Below the pieces are notes generated by a model, which worked only from the letters and a program-made list of their open reading frames with translations, was not told the origin of the DNA and did not search any database. 64,000 nucleotides of DNA, from the NCBI RefSeq assembly GCF_009856865.1, contig NZ_WVUD01000016.1, positions 1 through 64,000 on the forward strand, written 5' to 3'. Positions 52,712-61,936 of this stretch are shown here, in pieces. The translations under genes were made by a program, and so were the position numbers. Source of the DNA: Solidesulfovibrio aerotolerans. GTDB lineage: Bacteria > Desulfobacterota > Desulfovibrionia > Desulfovibrionales > Desulfovibrionaceae. Position 1 is the first letter of the stretch; each line of letters opens with the position of its first letter.

Positions 52712-53656
52712 TTATTTTTGCATGCCCCCGAACATTTCGGCGATGCGGATGCCGGCCGGTCCCAAAATAACGATCAACAGCGTTGGAAAGATAAAAAACA
52801 TCAGTGGGAAGAGGAGCTTGACCGGCAGTTTGGCGGCGAGTTCCTCGGCCAGCTGGAACCGTTTGGTGCGCATGGAATCGGCATAAACCCGCAGCGTCTG
52901 GGCAATGGAGGTGCCAAACATATCGGTCTGGATCAGCATGGCCACCAAACTGCCCAGATCTTCCAGGCCGACCCGGGTGGACAGGTTTTTCAGTGCCTCG
53001 CGCCGGGATTTTCCGGCCCGCAGCTCGAGCGTGAGCAGGCGCAGTTCGGAGCTTAAGATGGGATCTTTTTGGGACAGCTCGGTGCAGACCCGGTAAATGG
53101 CCGCGTCCAGGCCCATGCCCGCCTCAACGCAGACCACCAGCATGTCCAAGGCGTCGGGCAGGCTGCGCGTGATGGCCTTTTGCCGCGCTTTGACCCTCGA
53201 ATTTAAAATGAAACCGGGCAGATAAAAGCCAATGGCGACCAGGAGGACCACCACGATCATTTTGTACTGCCCGGACACCCGGCCGGACATGGCCACCAGC
53301 GCCCCCAGCACCAGCCCGATCAGCCCGGCCCCGGCCTTCATGCCCCAATAGATTTCCACAGCACTGGCCTGGCGGTAGCCGGCCTGGATCAGGGTGGTGC
53401 GCGCCTTGGAAAGCTCCACCGCCTCCTTGGGCTTGACCACATCGCCAAACCAGGCCGCCGCCCGCCGGGCTATGGTTTCCAGCCAGCCAAGCAGCCCCGG
53501 CCGGCCGGCATCGGACGAACGCACCGGATTGAGGACGGAATAGGCCCGGCCGGCGATCTCCTGGCGTTTGCGGCCCTCTTCACGCAAGGTGGCCACGGCG
53601 TAGGCGAAAAGACCGACGCTTGCGGCAACCAGGAAAGCGATGACAAGCAAGTCCAT
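52712..53656 (-). CDS. tadC: Tad inner-membrane platform protein TadC (T2SS F family)
   Basis: A 314-residue protein with an N-terminal membrane helix, the GspF-like cytoplasmic helical domain (LPDALDMLVVCVEAGMGLDAAIYRV, SLVAMLIQTDMFGTSIAQTLR) and two more C-terminal helices. With TadB it forms the platform on which the CpaF ATPase drives pilus assembly. It starts 9 bases after tadB. Confidence 0.9.
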   Translation of the reverse strand: MDLLVIAFLVAASVGLFAYAVATLREEGRKRQEIAGRAYSVLNPVRSSDAGRPGLLGWLETIARRAAAWFGDVVKPKEAVELSKARTTLIQAGYRQASAVEIYWGMKAGAGLIGLVLGALVAMSGRVSGQYKMIVVVLLVAIGFYLPGFILNSRVKARQKAITRSLPDALDMLVVCVEAGMGLDAAIYRVCTELSQKDPILSSELRLLTLELRAGKSRREALKNLSTRVGLEDLGSLVAMLIQTDMFGTSIAQTLRVYADSMRTKRFQLAEELAAKLPVKLLFPLMFFIFPTLLIVILGPAGIRIAEMFGGMQK

Positions 53657-53665
53657 GGCGGCCTC

Positions 53666-54646
53666 CTAAACCTCAATGCGGATCATCTTGCGGATGACCA
53701 GGACGCCCATGACCACAAGCCCGAAGATCAAATAGATCATCATGATGCCGATGGGGTGGGAAAACAGCAGGTTCATATAGCCCGGATTGAGCATCTGCAC
53801 CACGCCGCCCACGCCAAACGGCAGCAGGCACAACACCCAGGCGGCCATGCGGCCCTCGGCCGAAAGCACCTGGATGCGGCCCTTGAGCTTGAAGCGCTCG
53901 CGGATGAGCCAGGAAATGTTGCTGACGATTTCCGCCAGATTGCCGCCGGATTCGTTCTGGATTTTGACCGACACCACAAAAAAGCTGAGGTCCGGGCAAT
54001 CCACCCGGTCCATGAGGTTGTCCAGGGCCACGGTGACGCCCAGGCCGAAGTTGATTTCTTCCAGGGTGGTCTGAAACTCGGTGTGGATGGGATCGGCGAA
54101 TTCGCTCACCACCATGCCCATGCCGCTGGTGAAGGTGTGGCCGGCCCGCAGCGCCCGGCCCACCAGTTCCAGCGCTTCAGGCAACTGGCGCTCGAAATCG
54201 CCCATGCGTTTGGCCTTGCGCAGGGCCACCCATTTAAAGGGCAAAAAGCCCAGGAACAGGGCCAGACCAAGCCGGATCAGCCGGTTGTCGATGTAAAGCC
54301 CGGCCCCGAGATAGCCTGTCAGCCCAAAAACCAGGGACAACAGCACAAAAATGCCCAGCGGGGCCTTTATGTCGGCCTGGTTGAGCACCTTGTTCATGCG
54401 CCCGCTCCAGGCATGGCGCGCTAAAAACACGTCGAGCCAGCGCAGGCCGCTGAGCTCGTGCTTTTTGACGATATCGGCGGGTTCCAGGCCAAGGCCCTCC
54501 CCCCGCGTCAACTGCTCGATGCGCCGGCGCATTTCCTTGTCCGACGTATCCGTCAGCCGCATGGCCGCCACGGCCAAGGCGATAAACAGATAGACCAGCG
54601 ACAACAGCAAGGCCAAAGACAGGATGTTTGGCAGGCCGCCCGCCAT
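53666..54646 (-). CDS. tadB: Tad inner-membrane platform protein TadB (T2SS F family)
   Basis: A 326-residue GspF-like protein. It has an N-terminal helix, a pair of helices near 115-155, the motif LPEALELVGRALRAGHTFTSG and a second F-domain hallmark, then two C-terminal helices. It is the usual partner of TadC and lies 60 bases after cpaF. Confidence 0.9.
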   Translation of the reverse strand: MAGGLPNILSLALLLSLVYLFIALAVAAMRLTDTSDKEMRRRIEQLTRGEGLGLEPADIVKKHELSGLRWLDVFLARHAWSGRMNKVLNQADIKAPLGIFVLLSLVFGLTGYLGAGLYIDNRLIRLGLALFLGFLPFKWVALRKAKRMGDFERQLPEALELVGRALRAGHTFTSGMGMVVSEFADPIHTEFQTTLEEINFGLGVTVALDNLMDRVDCPDLSFFVVSVKIQNESGGNLAEIVSNISWLIRERFKLKGRIQVLSAEGRMAAWVLCLLPFGVGGVVQMLNPGYMNLLFSHPIGIMMIYLIFGLVVMGVLVIRKMIRIEV

Positions 54647-54706
54647 GGCGTCTCGCTCCTATCCCGGCCGCCGGCCGGCTGTTGGGGATTGGCCGCACAC
54701 GGCGGA

Positions 54707-56077
54707 TCAGACCTCGGCCACGTTGCGGGGATCGAAAATGCCTTCCGGCATCTTGATCCCCTTGGTCTCGGCCCGAACCGCGAACTTGGGCCGGATGCCC
54801 CGGGCCACAAAGGCGCCCTTGACCTTGGCATCGGCCGACATGCCGCGCTGCTCAAAGGCGAAAATTTCCTGCATGGTGATGACCTCGCCTTCCATGCCGG
54901 TGAGTTCCTGAAAGCTCACGAGCTTGCGGCTGCCGTCGGAGAAACGCGAAATCTGGATAATGACGTCCACGGCCGAGGCGATGTAGCGTTTAAGCGACAG
55001 GGCCGAAATATTGAGCCCGGCCATGGCCACCAGCGTCTCCAACCGCATGAGCGCGTCGCGGGGGGTGTTGGCGTGCAGGGTGGCCAGCGACCCGTCGTGG
55101 CCGGTGTTCATGGCTTGCAACATGTCGAGGGCCTCGGCTCCGCGCACTTCGCCGACGATGATGCGGTCCGGGCGCATACGCAGGCAGTTGCGCACCAGAT
55201 CGCGCTGGGTCACTTCGCCGCGCCCTTCGATGTTGGGCGGGCGCGACTCCAGGCGCACCACATGCTCCTGCTTGAGTTGCAGTTCCGCCGCGTCCTCCAC
55301 GGTGACGATGCGTTCGTCGTGGGGGATAAAGCCGGAAAGGCAGTTGAGCATGGTGGTCTTGCCGGTGCCCGTGCCGCCGGAGATGAGGATATTGAGTCTG
55401 GCCAGGACGATGCCGCGCAGCACGTCGGCAATGTCGCGGGTCATGGCCTTATACCGGATGAGATCCTCGATGGTGAGCTTTTCCTTGGCAAATTTGCGGA
55501 TGGACAGGGCCGGCCCGTCGATGGCCAGGGGCGGAATGATGGCATTGACGCGGGAGCCGTCGGGCAGGCGCGCATCCACCATGGGCGAAGATTCATCCAC
55601 CCGCCGGCCCACCCGGGAGACGATGCGGTCGATGATCTTTTTCAAGTGGTCGTTGTCTTTAAAGCGCGACTCGGTCAGCACGAGCTTGCCGTGCCGTTCC
55701 ACGTAGATCTGGCGGTAGGAGTTGACCAGGATGTCGTTGACGCTGGGGTCTTTGAGAAACGGCTCCAGCGGCCCAAGGCCGAGCATCTCGTCCTTGACCT
55801 CGCTTATCAGCCGATCGCGCTCGACCAGATTAAGCGCGGTCTGGAAAAATTCGTCGCGCAGCAGGCGCTCGACGAGCTTGCTGATCTCGCTGCCAAGGGC
55901 CAATTCGTCCAGGGTATCGAGCAGCGACAGATCGATCAGGTCGATGAGCCGGTCGTGAATCCGGGTCTTTATCTCGTAATATTCATCCCGGGCGATGCCC
56001 GCTTCCTTGCGCTCCGTCGCCGGCGTCTGGGTGCGGGGCATCTGGTGGCGCAAAATCGGCGGTCGGCCGCGTTCCAT
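54707..56077 (-). CDS. cpaF: Tad pilus assembly ATPase (CpaF/TadA)
   Basis: A 456-residue secretion ATPase powering pilus extension and retraction in Tad systems. A helical N-terminal domain leads to the core with Walker [10 protein letters not shown] (about 234-242), the Asp box [12 protein letters not shown], Walker [13 protein letters not shown], and the His box ATLHANTP. It is full length for the family and lies between cpaE and tadB in the usual order. Confidence 0.94.
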   Translation of the reverse strand: MERGRPPILRHQMPRTQTPATERKEAGIARDEYYEIKTRIHDRLIDLIDLSLLDTLDELALGSEISKLVERLLRDEFFQTALNLVERDRLISEVKDEMLGLGPLEPFLKDPSVNDILVNSYRQIYVERHGKLVLTESRFKDNDHLKKIIDRIVSRVGRRVDESSPMVDARLPDGSRVNAIIPPLAIDGPALSIRKFAKEKLTIEDLIRYKAMTRDIADVLRGIVLARLNILISGGTGTGKTTMLNCLSGFIPHDERIVTVEDAAELQLKQEHVVRLESRPPNIEGRGEVTQRDLVRNCLRMRPDRIIVGEVRGAEALDMLQAMNTGHDGSLATLHANTPRDALMRLETLVAMAGLNISALSLKRYIASAVDVIIQISRFSDGSRKLVSFQELTGMEGEVITMQEIFAFEQRGMSADAKVKGAFVARGIRPKFAVRAETKGIKMPEGIFDPRNVAEV

Positions 56078-56293
56078 GTCTTAACTCCTTCCCTGTTCTG
56101 GCTCTTCCGCCGCAACCTATCCCTACCACCGATCCGTGCCAGCCGCCACACCGTCCAGGCCGGGCGTCCCGGCGGCCGGGCGGGCTCATCTCCTGGCGCA
56201 GGACAACTCCCGGCAGGAGCAGTCGCCCGGCAAGCCATCCCGTGTAACACCGCATTTCGGCAATACGGCAACGCTCTGGCAAACACTGCGCCG

Positions 56294-57466
56294 CTAGGAC
56301 CGGCCCCGTAAAAATTTGAGTCCGAACAGGCTCTTTTTCGGTTTTGCCTCTGTCGCGGGGGCCAGAACAGCGGCCAATTCGCCAATGGAGCGGGTCACCG
56401 CCGCCCGGGGAGCGGTCTCCAGCAGGGTCTTGCCCTGGTTTATGGCCGAAAGCGTGGTCTGGTAGTCGTTGGGGATGCGCCAGAAGACCGGCAGCCCCAG
56501 CGCCTTTTCCATATCCTCGACCACCAGATCGCTTTCTTCCAGGTGGCGGTTGACCACTATCTTCAGTTTTTCCTCAAGCCCGGCCTCGGCGTGGCGGATA
56601 TTGTCCAGAAACCGGCGCACGTTGGCCAGGCACGGCAGATTCTGAACACCAATGAGCACAATGGCGTCGGACATCTCCATGACCTTCAGCGTGATCTCGT
56701 CGAGGTACATGCCCAGATCGATGACCACGGTATCAAAGACCTGGCGCATGAGATCGAGCAGCTTGGCGATATTCTCCGGTGTGGCCATCTGCAGGTCGTC
56801 CAGGCGGCTGGGCGGGGCCAGCAGATAAATGCCCGAAGGATGGCGCGACATGACGCTCATGAGATAGGTGGCGTCTAAGCGGCTGATGTTTCCGAGCACC
56901 TCGCCCCAGTGGTATTTGGGGGAGAGGTCGAGAAAGAGCTGGGCCTCGCCAAAGGGCAAATTCATGTCCATGAGGGCGACGGTGGCCCCGGGCTTGTGGG
57001 TCTGGCAGGCGGCGGCCAGATTGACGGCCAGGGAGGTGGTGCCCACCCCGCCTTTGGCCCCGAAAATATTGATAATGCGGCCCTGTTTGCTGTGCCTTGG
57101 GCCAAGCCTGGTTTCCCGGCGCTCTTTAAAGCGCCACAAGGCCATGCGCACTTCTTCATGGTTTATGGGCTGGGGGAAAAATTCGCGCACGCCCTGGCGC
57201 ATGAGACGCATAAGCACCTCGGCGTCGTAGACCGCAGCGGTTAAAAAGACCTCACGCTCCCCGCGCCGGGCCACCATCTCGGCCACAGCCTCCAGTTCCG
57301 CCTCGCCGCCCCCGGCCACCATCTCGCGCACCAGCAGATCGGCGTATTCCTCCCCGGCCCCAAGCACCTCGAAATCGCCGTCTTCGGACAAACATTCCTC
57401 GAACACCCCCCGGGCGGTCGAGGCATCCATATCCAGGATCACGGTGAGCTTTTCTTGCATGGTCAT
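56294..57466 (-). CDS. cpaE: Tad localisation ATPase (CpaE/TadZ)
   Basis: A 390-residue protein with an atypical receiver domain (about 1-130, lacking the phospho-acceptor pattern) and a MinD/ParA-like ATPase with the deviant Walker A GAKGGVGTTS near residue 147. CpaE/TadZ proteins place the pilus machine in the cell. Start 57466 (MTMQEKL) follows AAAGGGG; ATG 57460 is nearly as good. A 216-base gap with no gene separates it from cpaF. Confidence 0.9.
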   Translation of the reverse strand: MTMQEKLTVILDMDASTARGVFEECLSEDGDFEVLGAGEEYADLLVREMVAGGGEAELEAVAEMVARRGEREVFLTAAVYDAEVLMRLMRQGVREFFPQPINHEEVRMALWRFKERRETRLGPRHSKQGRIINIFGAKGGVGTTSLAVNLAAACQTHKPGATVALMDMNLPFGEAQLFLDLSPKYHWGEVLGNISRLDATYLMSVMSRHPSGIYLLAPPSRLDDLQMATPENIAKLLDLMRQVFDTVVIDLGMYLDEITLKVMEMSDAIVLIGVQNLPCLANVRRFLDNIRHAEAGLEEKLKIVVNRHLEESDLVVEDMEKALGLPVFWRIPNDYQTTLSAINQGKTLLETAPRAAVTRSIGELAAVLAPATEAKPKKSLFGLKFLRGRS

Positions 57467-57488
57467 GCCCCTTTCCCGGCCAGCCGTC

Positions 57489-57773
57489 TCATCGCTGCTG
57501 CATAAAGGCTTCAAAGCCCCCGGATGCCTTTTTCTCTTCGGGCGCGGCCTTTTCCAAACGCTCGTAGGCCGACTGCGCCCGGGTGCCGTCCATGGAGGCA
57601 ATCGGGATATCGTTGCCGGCGCCCGGATCGAGCTTCTGGTTTTCAAAAACCGTATGGTAGGCCTTGCCGTAATCCCAGTTCATCTCTTTGTCGGTGGTCT
57701 GGCAGCCGGCCAGGGAACCGACCAGGGCCGCGGCCAGGGCGGCCACGAGGGCCGTTTTGCGGATACGTGGCAT
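57489..57773 (-). CDS. Small Tad-locus lipoprotein
   Basis: A 94-residue lipoprotein with lipobox SLAGC. The mature chain (DYGKAYHTVFENQKLDPGAG, then MDGTRAQSAYERLEKA) matches a pattern I know from small lipoproteins between the secretin and CpaE genes of Tad loci. It may stand in for CpaD/RcpB as a secretin-associated outer-membrane part. GGAGGAGG precedes ATG 57773. It sits 22 bases from cpaE and 45 from the secretin. Confidence 0.75.
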   Translation of the reverse strand: MPRIRKTALVAALAAALVGSLAGCQTTDKEMNWDYGKAYHTVFENQKLDPGAGNDIPIASMDGTRAQSAYERLEKAAPEEKKASGGFEAFMQQR

Positions 57774-57818
57774 GATGCGCCTCCTCCCGCCGTGGCGGGT
57801 CATTGTTGGCCGCCTGGT

Positions 57819-59426
57819 TTAATAGCCCCGGGGCTCAGGCAAACGCGTGGCGGCCAGGGGCACGGCATGGCCGAAATCGCCGTCCATTTCCGCTCCGGTG
57901 CGGGTCATGCCGGCCAGGGGAGCGCCGGCCGGCGTCTGGGACGGGCGTTTGATGCCCAGGAAAAACTCCAGATCGTCCGGCTCGTGGGCCGTATCCGTGG
58001 GCAGGCTTATGGCCTTTTTATCCAGCGGTTTGACCAGATGGGCGGTGACGATAATGACCAGTTCCGACTGGTCTTTTTGATAGCTTGAACTTTTAAAGAG
58101 GTTGCCCAGCACCGGGATGTCGCCCAACATCGGATACTTGTCCATGGAACTGCGGCCTTCTTCCTTGAGCAGTCCGGCCACAGCAAAACTCTGGCCGTTT
58201 TTGAGCTCCACCGTGGTGGAGGTGCGCCGGGTATTGATGGCCGGGATGGTGAACCCCTGGAGCTGGATGGCCTTGGTGTAATCGAGGTCCGAAACTTCGG
58301 GGTTGACCTGCAGACTGATATGGTCGCCGGAGACGACGGTGGGGGTGAATTTAAGCCCCACGCCGAACTCCTTCCATTCGATGCTGGTGGTGCCAAGGCC
58401 CGAAGGCACCGGCACCGGAATTTCGCCGCCGGCCAGAAACTTGGCCGTCTGCCCGTTTAAGCACACCAGATTGGGCTCGGCCAGGATTTTCACCAACCCG
58501 TTTTGCTTGAGCATGTCGATGACCGCCGTCATGGAGGTGTTGCCGGCCCCGCCCCAGTTGGTGTTAAACCGCATGGCCGCCGTGCCCTGGTTCATGGACA
58601 TGCTGGCCTTGTTGCTGGCAACGTTAAACTCGCGATACCGCGTCTGGACCGGAGCCGAGGCTGGGATCGAACTGGTCGTATTACCGTTTTCGTCCAGCCA
58701 ATCGATGCCCGGCACGCTGGCGTAACTGTAGACGTTCTGGGCGGTATCGACATTAAAGGCGCTGGCAGCGATGGAGGTCAGACCGCCAAGGAGGGTATAG
58801 CCGAAGTTGCCGTCGCCCACGGCGCTTAAATTGATGCCCATGCGGTTGACCACGCTTTTCGACATCTCGGCCACGCGCACTTCCAGCATGATCTGCTGCA
58901 CGCCGCCCACGGACAGGAGATTCAAAACCTTTTTGGGCGCATAGATTTCGGCTATGGTCAGGGCTTTTTTCAGGCTTTCGGCATCGCGCACGGTGCCGGA
59001 CAGGGCAATGGAATCCTGGCTGGCCATGACCTCGATGCCGGTTTCGCCGGGCAAGGTGTCGTGGAGCATCTTTTTAAGCCGCGACACGTCCGGGGCCACA
59101 TCAAGATCGTAGACCGTGCGGATCTTGTCGCCCTTGTCCCACACCGTCAGGTTGGTCAGCCCCGGAGCCCGGCCGGTGACATAGACCTGGCGCGGCGAAA
59201 GAAGCACGAAGTCGGCCACGTCCGGCTGGGCCACCGACACCCGGGCGATGTCGGTATCGCTTTGCAGGATGACGGATTTGCCGATGGTCAGGGCGAGTCT
59301 CGGGGCGGAGCGCACAGCCACCGGCGACACGCCGCCCGGAGCAGCAAAAGAGCCCGTTGCCAAGGACAGGGTCAGCAGCCAGACCAGCACCTGCGCCCCC
59401 AGATAGCGTATCTTACGGCTTGGCAT
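57819..59426 (-). CDS. cpaC: Tad outer-membrane secretin (CpaC/RcpA)
   Basis: A 535-residue secretin forming the pilus channel in the outer membrane. After the signal peptide come an N-terminal pilus/BON-like domain (ALTIGKSVILQSDTDIARVS and VYVTGRAPGLTNLTVWD) and the secretin domain with VKILAEPNLVCLNGQTAKFLAGGE, GVGLKFTPTV and YPMLGDIPVLGNLF. The C-terminal 60 residues are a low-homology tail. It overlaps cpaB by 14 bases. Confidence 0.93.
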   Translation of the reverse strand: MPSRKIRYLGAQVLVWLLTLSLATGSFAAPGGVSPVAVRSAPRLALTIGKSVILQSDTDIARVSVAQPDVADFVLLSPRQVYVTGRAPGLTNLTVWDKGDKIRTVYDLDVAPDVSRLKKMLHDTLPGETGIEVMASQDSIALSGTVRDAESLKKALTIAEIYAPKKVLNLLSVGGVQQIMLEVRVAEMSKSVVNRMGINLSAVGDGNFGYTLLGGLTSIAASAFNVDTAQNVYSYASVPGIDWLDENGNTTSSIPASAPVQTRYREFNVASNKASMSMNQGTAAMRFNTNWGGAGNTSMTAVIDMLKQNGLVKILAEPNLVCLNGQTAKFLAGGEIPVPVPSGLGTTSIEWKEFGVGLKFTPTVVSGDHISLQVNPEVSDLDYTKAIQLQGFTIPAINTRRTSTTVELKNGQSFAVAGLLKEEGRSSMDKYPMLGDIPVLGNLFKSSSYQKDQSELVIIVTAHLVKPLDKKAISLPTDTAHEPDDLEFFLGIKRPSQTPAGAPLAGMTRTGAEMDGDFGHAVPLAATRLPEPRGY

Positions 59427-60312
59427 GGTCGTTCTCCTCCTTGATCGGCGTCGTATTCAGGGAATCAAGGCGGACGCGCTCGCGTTCCGTGCCCCGGATG
59501 GTTTCGATGCTGTAGTTCGCTTCCTCGGCCAGCGACGGCTCCGGCTCCACCGGCGGGCCGGCCGGAGCAACGGCAAAGGCTTCCAGGCTTTTGGCCACAT
59601 CCGCGCCGGAAGTGACCACCACATCGGCGTCGCCGGGTTTGCGCAGGGCCAGATGCAGGCTGCCCAGATCCGACGCCAGGGCCAGCCGCTCGGCTTCCTC
59701 GGGCGTAACCATCAGGGTGTAGAAATCGGTATTGGCCAGTTCCTCGCGGCCGTCCTTGCCGATCTTGGTCTCGCGCTCGGTGCCCGTGGCCAGGACCGGG
59801 ACGTTTTCAAGGATGACCTTGTTGATCTTGTCGTCGTTCTTGCCGGGCTGGGTGTAGGTGGACAACACATCCACCCGGCTGCCCGGAGTCAGCAAGCCCC
59901 CGGCCCCCATGATCTTGGTGCCCTTGATGGTAAAGGCCCGCTTGCCGGCTTCCACCGAGGCGTCCAGGCCGCCGCTGACCGTGCCCTTGGGCATGAGCTT
60001 GTCCGGCGTGATGGGATCGTCGGCCGAGATGTCGCGGGCGGCTATGCGCCCATACACCTCGACCCCGTCGCGCAAGACGCCCTGGGGCACGGCGTCGGCT
60101 TCAAAGGATTTGCCCTGCACCATGCTGGAATCCAGCCGCGCGCCCTTGGGGATGGCCCGGCTGGCCACCAGCACCTCGGTCCTGGCCACGGTCGCCTTGG
60201 TCGGCTCGTTTTGCGGGGCGCGCGCCGATCCCAGCCACCGAATGGTCAACACCCCGGCCACCAGGGCCAGGATCACGGCCAGAATCATGTGAGGAATCGC
60301 TTTGGATTTCAT
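59413..60312 (-). CDS. cpaB: Tad periplasmic protein CpaB/RcpC
   Basis: A 299-residue protein with an N-terminal membrane helix (MILAVILALVAGVLTI) and an SAF domain (VLVASRAIPKGARLDSSM, about 47-115), followed by the RcpC/CpaB domain (LTPGSRVDVLSTYTQPG). It probably stabilises the secretin or binds peptidoglycan. It is the first visible gene of the Tad machinery operon; no Flp pilin or prepilin peptidase precedes it. Confidence 0.93.
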   Translation of the reverse strand: MKSKAIPHMILAVILALVAGVLTIRWLGSARAPQNEPTKATVARTEVLVASRAIPKGARLDSSMVQGKSFEADAVPQGVLRDGVEVYGRIAARDISADDPITPDKLMPKGTVSGGLDASVEAGKRAFTIKGTKIMGAGGLLTPGSRVDVLSTYTQPGKNDDKINKVILENVPVLATGTERETKIGKDGREELANTDFYTLMVTPEEAERLALASDLGSLHLALRKPGDADVVVTSGADVAKSLEAFAVAPAGPPVEPEPSLAEEANYSIETIRGTERERVRLDSLNTTPIKEENDHAKP

Positions 60313-60541
60313 GCGGGCCTCCGCCTGCCGCTTGCAGACTTGCCGCCGTGACCTCCCGGGGCAGGGAGTCGCGGCAGCAGCGTATAACTTTGTTAAACGG
60401 CACGAGTCGCCAGCCGAAATCGAACCGTCTTTTCAAACACCCGCCCTCCCGCGTGGCCGGCGGTCCCGGGGCTAACCACCCGCCACGCCTCGGTTTGCAA
60501 AGGCTGGCGGCTTGGAATTCTGTCCCGGGCAAAGAGTTGTT

Positions 60542-60557
60542 TGCAATTAGTCTGCCA
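60542..60557 (-). promoter_or_regulatory. Sigma-54-like promoter of the cpaB operon
   Basis: On the - strand TTGGCAGACTAATTGCA: TGGCA at -24, exactly 10 bases between GG and GC, and a perfect TTGCA -12 box. It lies 230 bases before the cpaB ATG, a long leader. Confidence 0.5.
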
Positions 60558-60610
60558 AAAAATGATGCAGCATGACGAAGAGAGAAGGCAGAAGGCAGAA
60601 GGCAGAAGAG

Positions 60611-60690
60611 GCCTCCGGCGGCCGGGGGCCTGAGGCCCCCGGACCCCCCAACGGGAAAAGTTCTGCAAGGGGTTTTTGACGTTGGCGGGG
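60611..60690 (+). repeat. Stop-linked-type hairpin repeat, copy 10
   Basis: A GGCAGAA triplication, GCCTCCGGCGGCC, stem GGGGGCCTGAGGCCCCC, GGACCCCCC and the tail AACGGGAAAAGTTCTGCAAG. Unlike the others it does not follow the stop of a visible + strand gene, because both flanking genes are on the - strand. Confidence 0.75.
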
Positions 60691-60741
60691 ACATTGGCCG
60701 GCGGCTGGGGGGATCGGGGCGGTCGGAGGAGGCGCGCATAG

Positions 60742-60861
60742 AAAGCCGTCCCGACTGTCCGTGGCGGCGTGGATCTTGTAGCCGTAATACGCTTGATTGC
60801 CTTTGCTGTGTGGCGCAGTCTGCAAAGCCCCCTCGTTGTCATACGCAAGATGGAGCAGCAG
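60742..60861 (-). pseudogene. Transposase fragment (IS5/IS4-like)
   Basis: A - strand frame of about 40 codons reads LLLHLAYDNEGALQTAP then KGNQAYYGYKIHAATDSRDG, matching the conserved '..GK..YGYK.H...D...G' block of IS5/IS1182-type DDE transposases. Flanking codons on both sides lose similarity. It is an insertion-sequence remnant; the exact family needs a search. Confidence 0.65.
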
Positions 60862-60913
60862 GCCCGCCCAGCAAGGGCCGGGAACTGACGAGGAGTGAGG
60901 GGTTCCCCTTGGA

Positions 60914-61936
60914 TTACCGGCCCAGGCGGATACCCTGCTGGGCCGGCACGAAATCGAGCAGGGCAAAATCCCGGCGCACCGTGGCCGGATCTTCGCCCCG
61001 CTGCGCGATGGCGCGCGCCGCGATGGTGCCGAGCGTCCCGTCGGCCCGCTTTAAATAGTCGATGCGGCGCGGATCGATGCCCATGATCCGGCAGCAGGTG
61101 GCGTCCACTGCCACGGGGTTGCGCCCCAGGACCAGGACCCCGGCGGCCACCGGATCGCCCATGATGGGGCCGTCGCCCTCCATGCCCACGATTCCGTCCA
61201 CAATGGCGAACCCCGGGCGCACCGTGGCATTGATGTCTAAGATCGACTCCTCGATGCCGGCGAAGTGCAAGGCGTTTTTGGGCCAGCCGTAGACCACCCC
61301 GGGCATGACGCCAAACAGGTTTTTCATCGACAGCGTCACTCCGGCCCAGTGGTGGACCTTCATCTTGGCCACCGACACCACCAGATCCACCCGGGCCAGC
61401 AGCTGCGGCAGCCACAGATCGCCCAGCTTGCTCACCCCGCCCCGATTGCCGACCAACGTAACCGGCCCGTTGTTGAGGTCGAAAAAGCGCAGCTTGTCCT
61501 GGGCCAAAACATCCTCAAGCCCGGACTCCTCCAGCACCAGATAGGCGTCCCGGCGATGGCCCGCCCCCTCACCCACCACCACCGAAGCAGCGCCCAGGGC
61601 CAAAAAGGCCTCGGCCGCTGCCCGCAACACCAGCGGATGGGTGTTGATATGGCCGGCCCCGGCATGGGGTTCGACCAGATTGGGCTTTAAAAGCACCCGC
61701 CTGCCGGCCAATTCCTGGGGTGTCACCCCCAGTTCGGCCAGCCCCCGGCGCAGGATGCCGGCCAGATCCGCCCCGTAGTCGGCCGCCTTGGCCACGAACA
61801 CTTCGCTGCGCAGGGGTTCCCGAAAAAGCGGCGGCAAGGCCAGCCCGCCCGCCGCGACAATTCCGGCGGCGGCAGCCAACTTGACGGCCTGGCGGCGGGT
61901 GACGCCTCCGGCTTGGGCGCTGTGCTTAGCGGTCAT
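60914..61936 (-). CDS. Tat-exported DUF362 protein
   Basis: A 340-residue protein. The N-terminus TRRQAVKLAAAAGIVAAGG looks like a Tat signal (twin Arg, hydrophobic stretch), implying export folded, perhaps with a cofactor. The DUF362 domain follows, with RRVLLKPNLVEPHAGAGHINTHP, VVGEGAGHRRD, SVAKMKVHHWAGVTLSMKNLFG and VDGIVGMEGDGPIMG. Function of the family is unknown. The ferredoxin-type Fe-S extension found in some members is absent. It overlaps the preceding gene by 11 bases. Confidence 0.85.
   Translation of the reverse strand: MTAKHSAQAGGVTRRQAVKLAAAAGIVAAGGLALPPLFREPLRSEVFVAKAADYGADLAGILRRGLAELGVTPQELAGRRVLLKPNLVEPHAGAGHINTHPLVLRAAAEAFLALGAASVVVGEGAGHRRDAYLVLEESGLEDVLAQDKLRFFDLNNGPVTLVGNRGGVSKLGDLWLPQLLARVDLVVSVAKMKVHHWAGVTLSMKNLFGVMPGVVYGWPKNALHFAGIEESILDINATVRPGFAIVDGIVGMEGDGPIMGDPVAAGVLVLGRNPVAVDATCCRIMGIDPRRIDYLKRADGTLGTIAARAIAQRGEDPATVRRDFALLDFVPAQQGIRLGR

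Larger units (their letters stand above)
60313..60913. other. Scarred intergenic region upstream of the Tad operon
   Basis: About 600 bases with no intact gene. From the cpaB side it contains a GC-rich leader, a sigma-54-like element (60542-60557, -), a + oriented hairpin repeat (60611-60690) and a transposase fragment (60742-60861, -). This is where flp and cpaA often lie in Tad loci. Confidence 0.6.

Noticed and set aside
60393-61415. A long - strand frame spanning the DUF362 gene end and the gap before cpaB
   Set aside because: It is a shadow of the DUF362 gene joined to non-coding DNA. Only the short transposase-like stretch, which lies in another frame, is kept.
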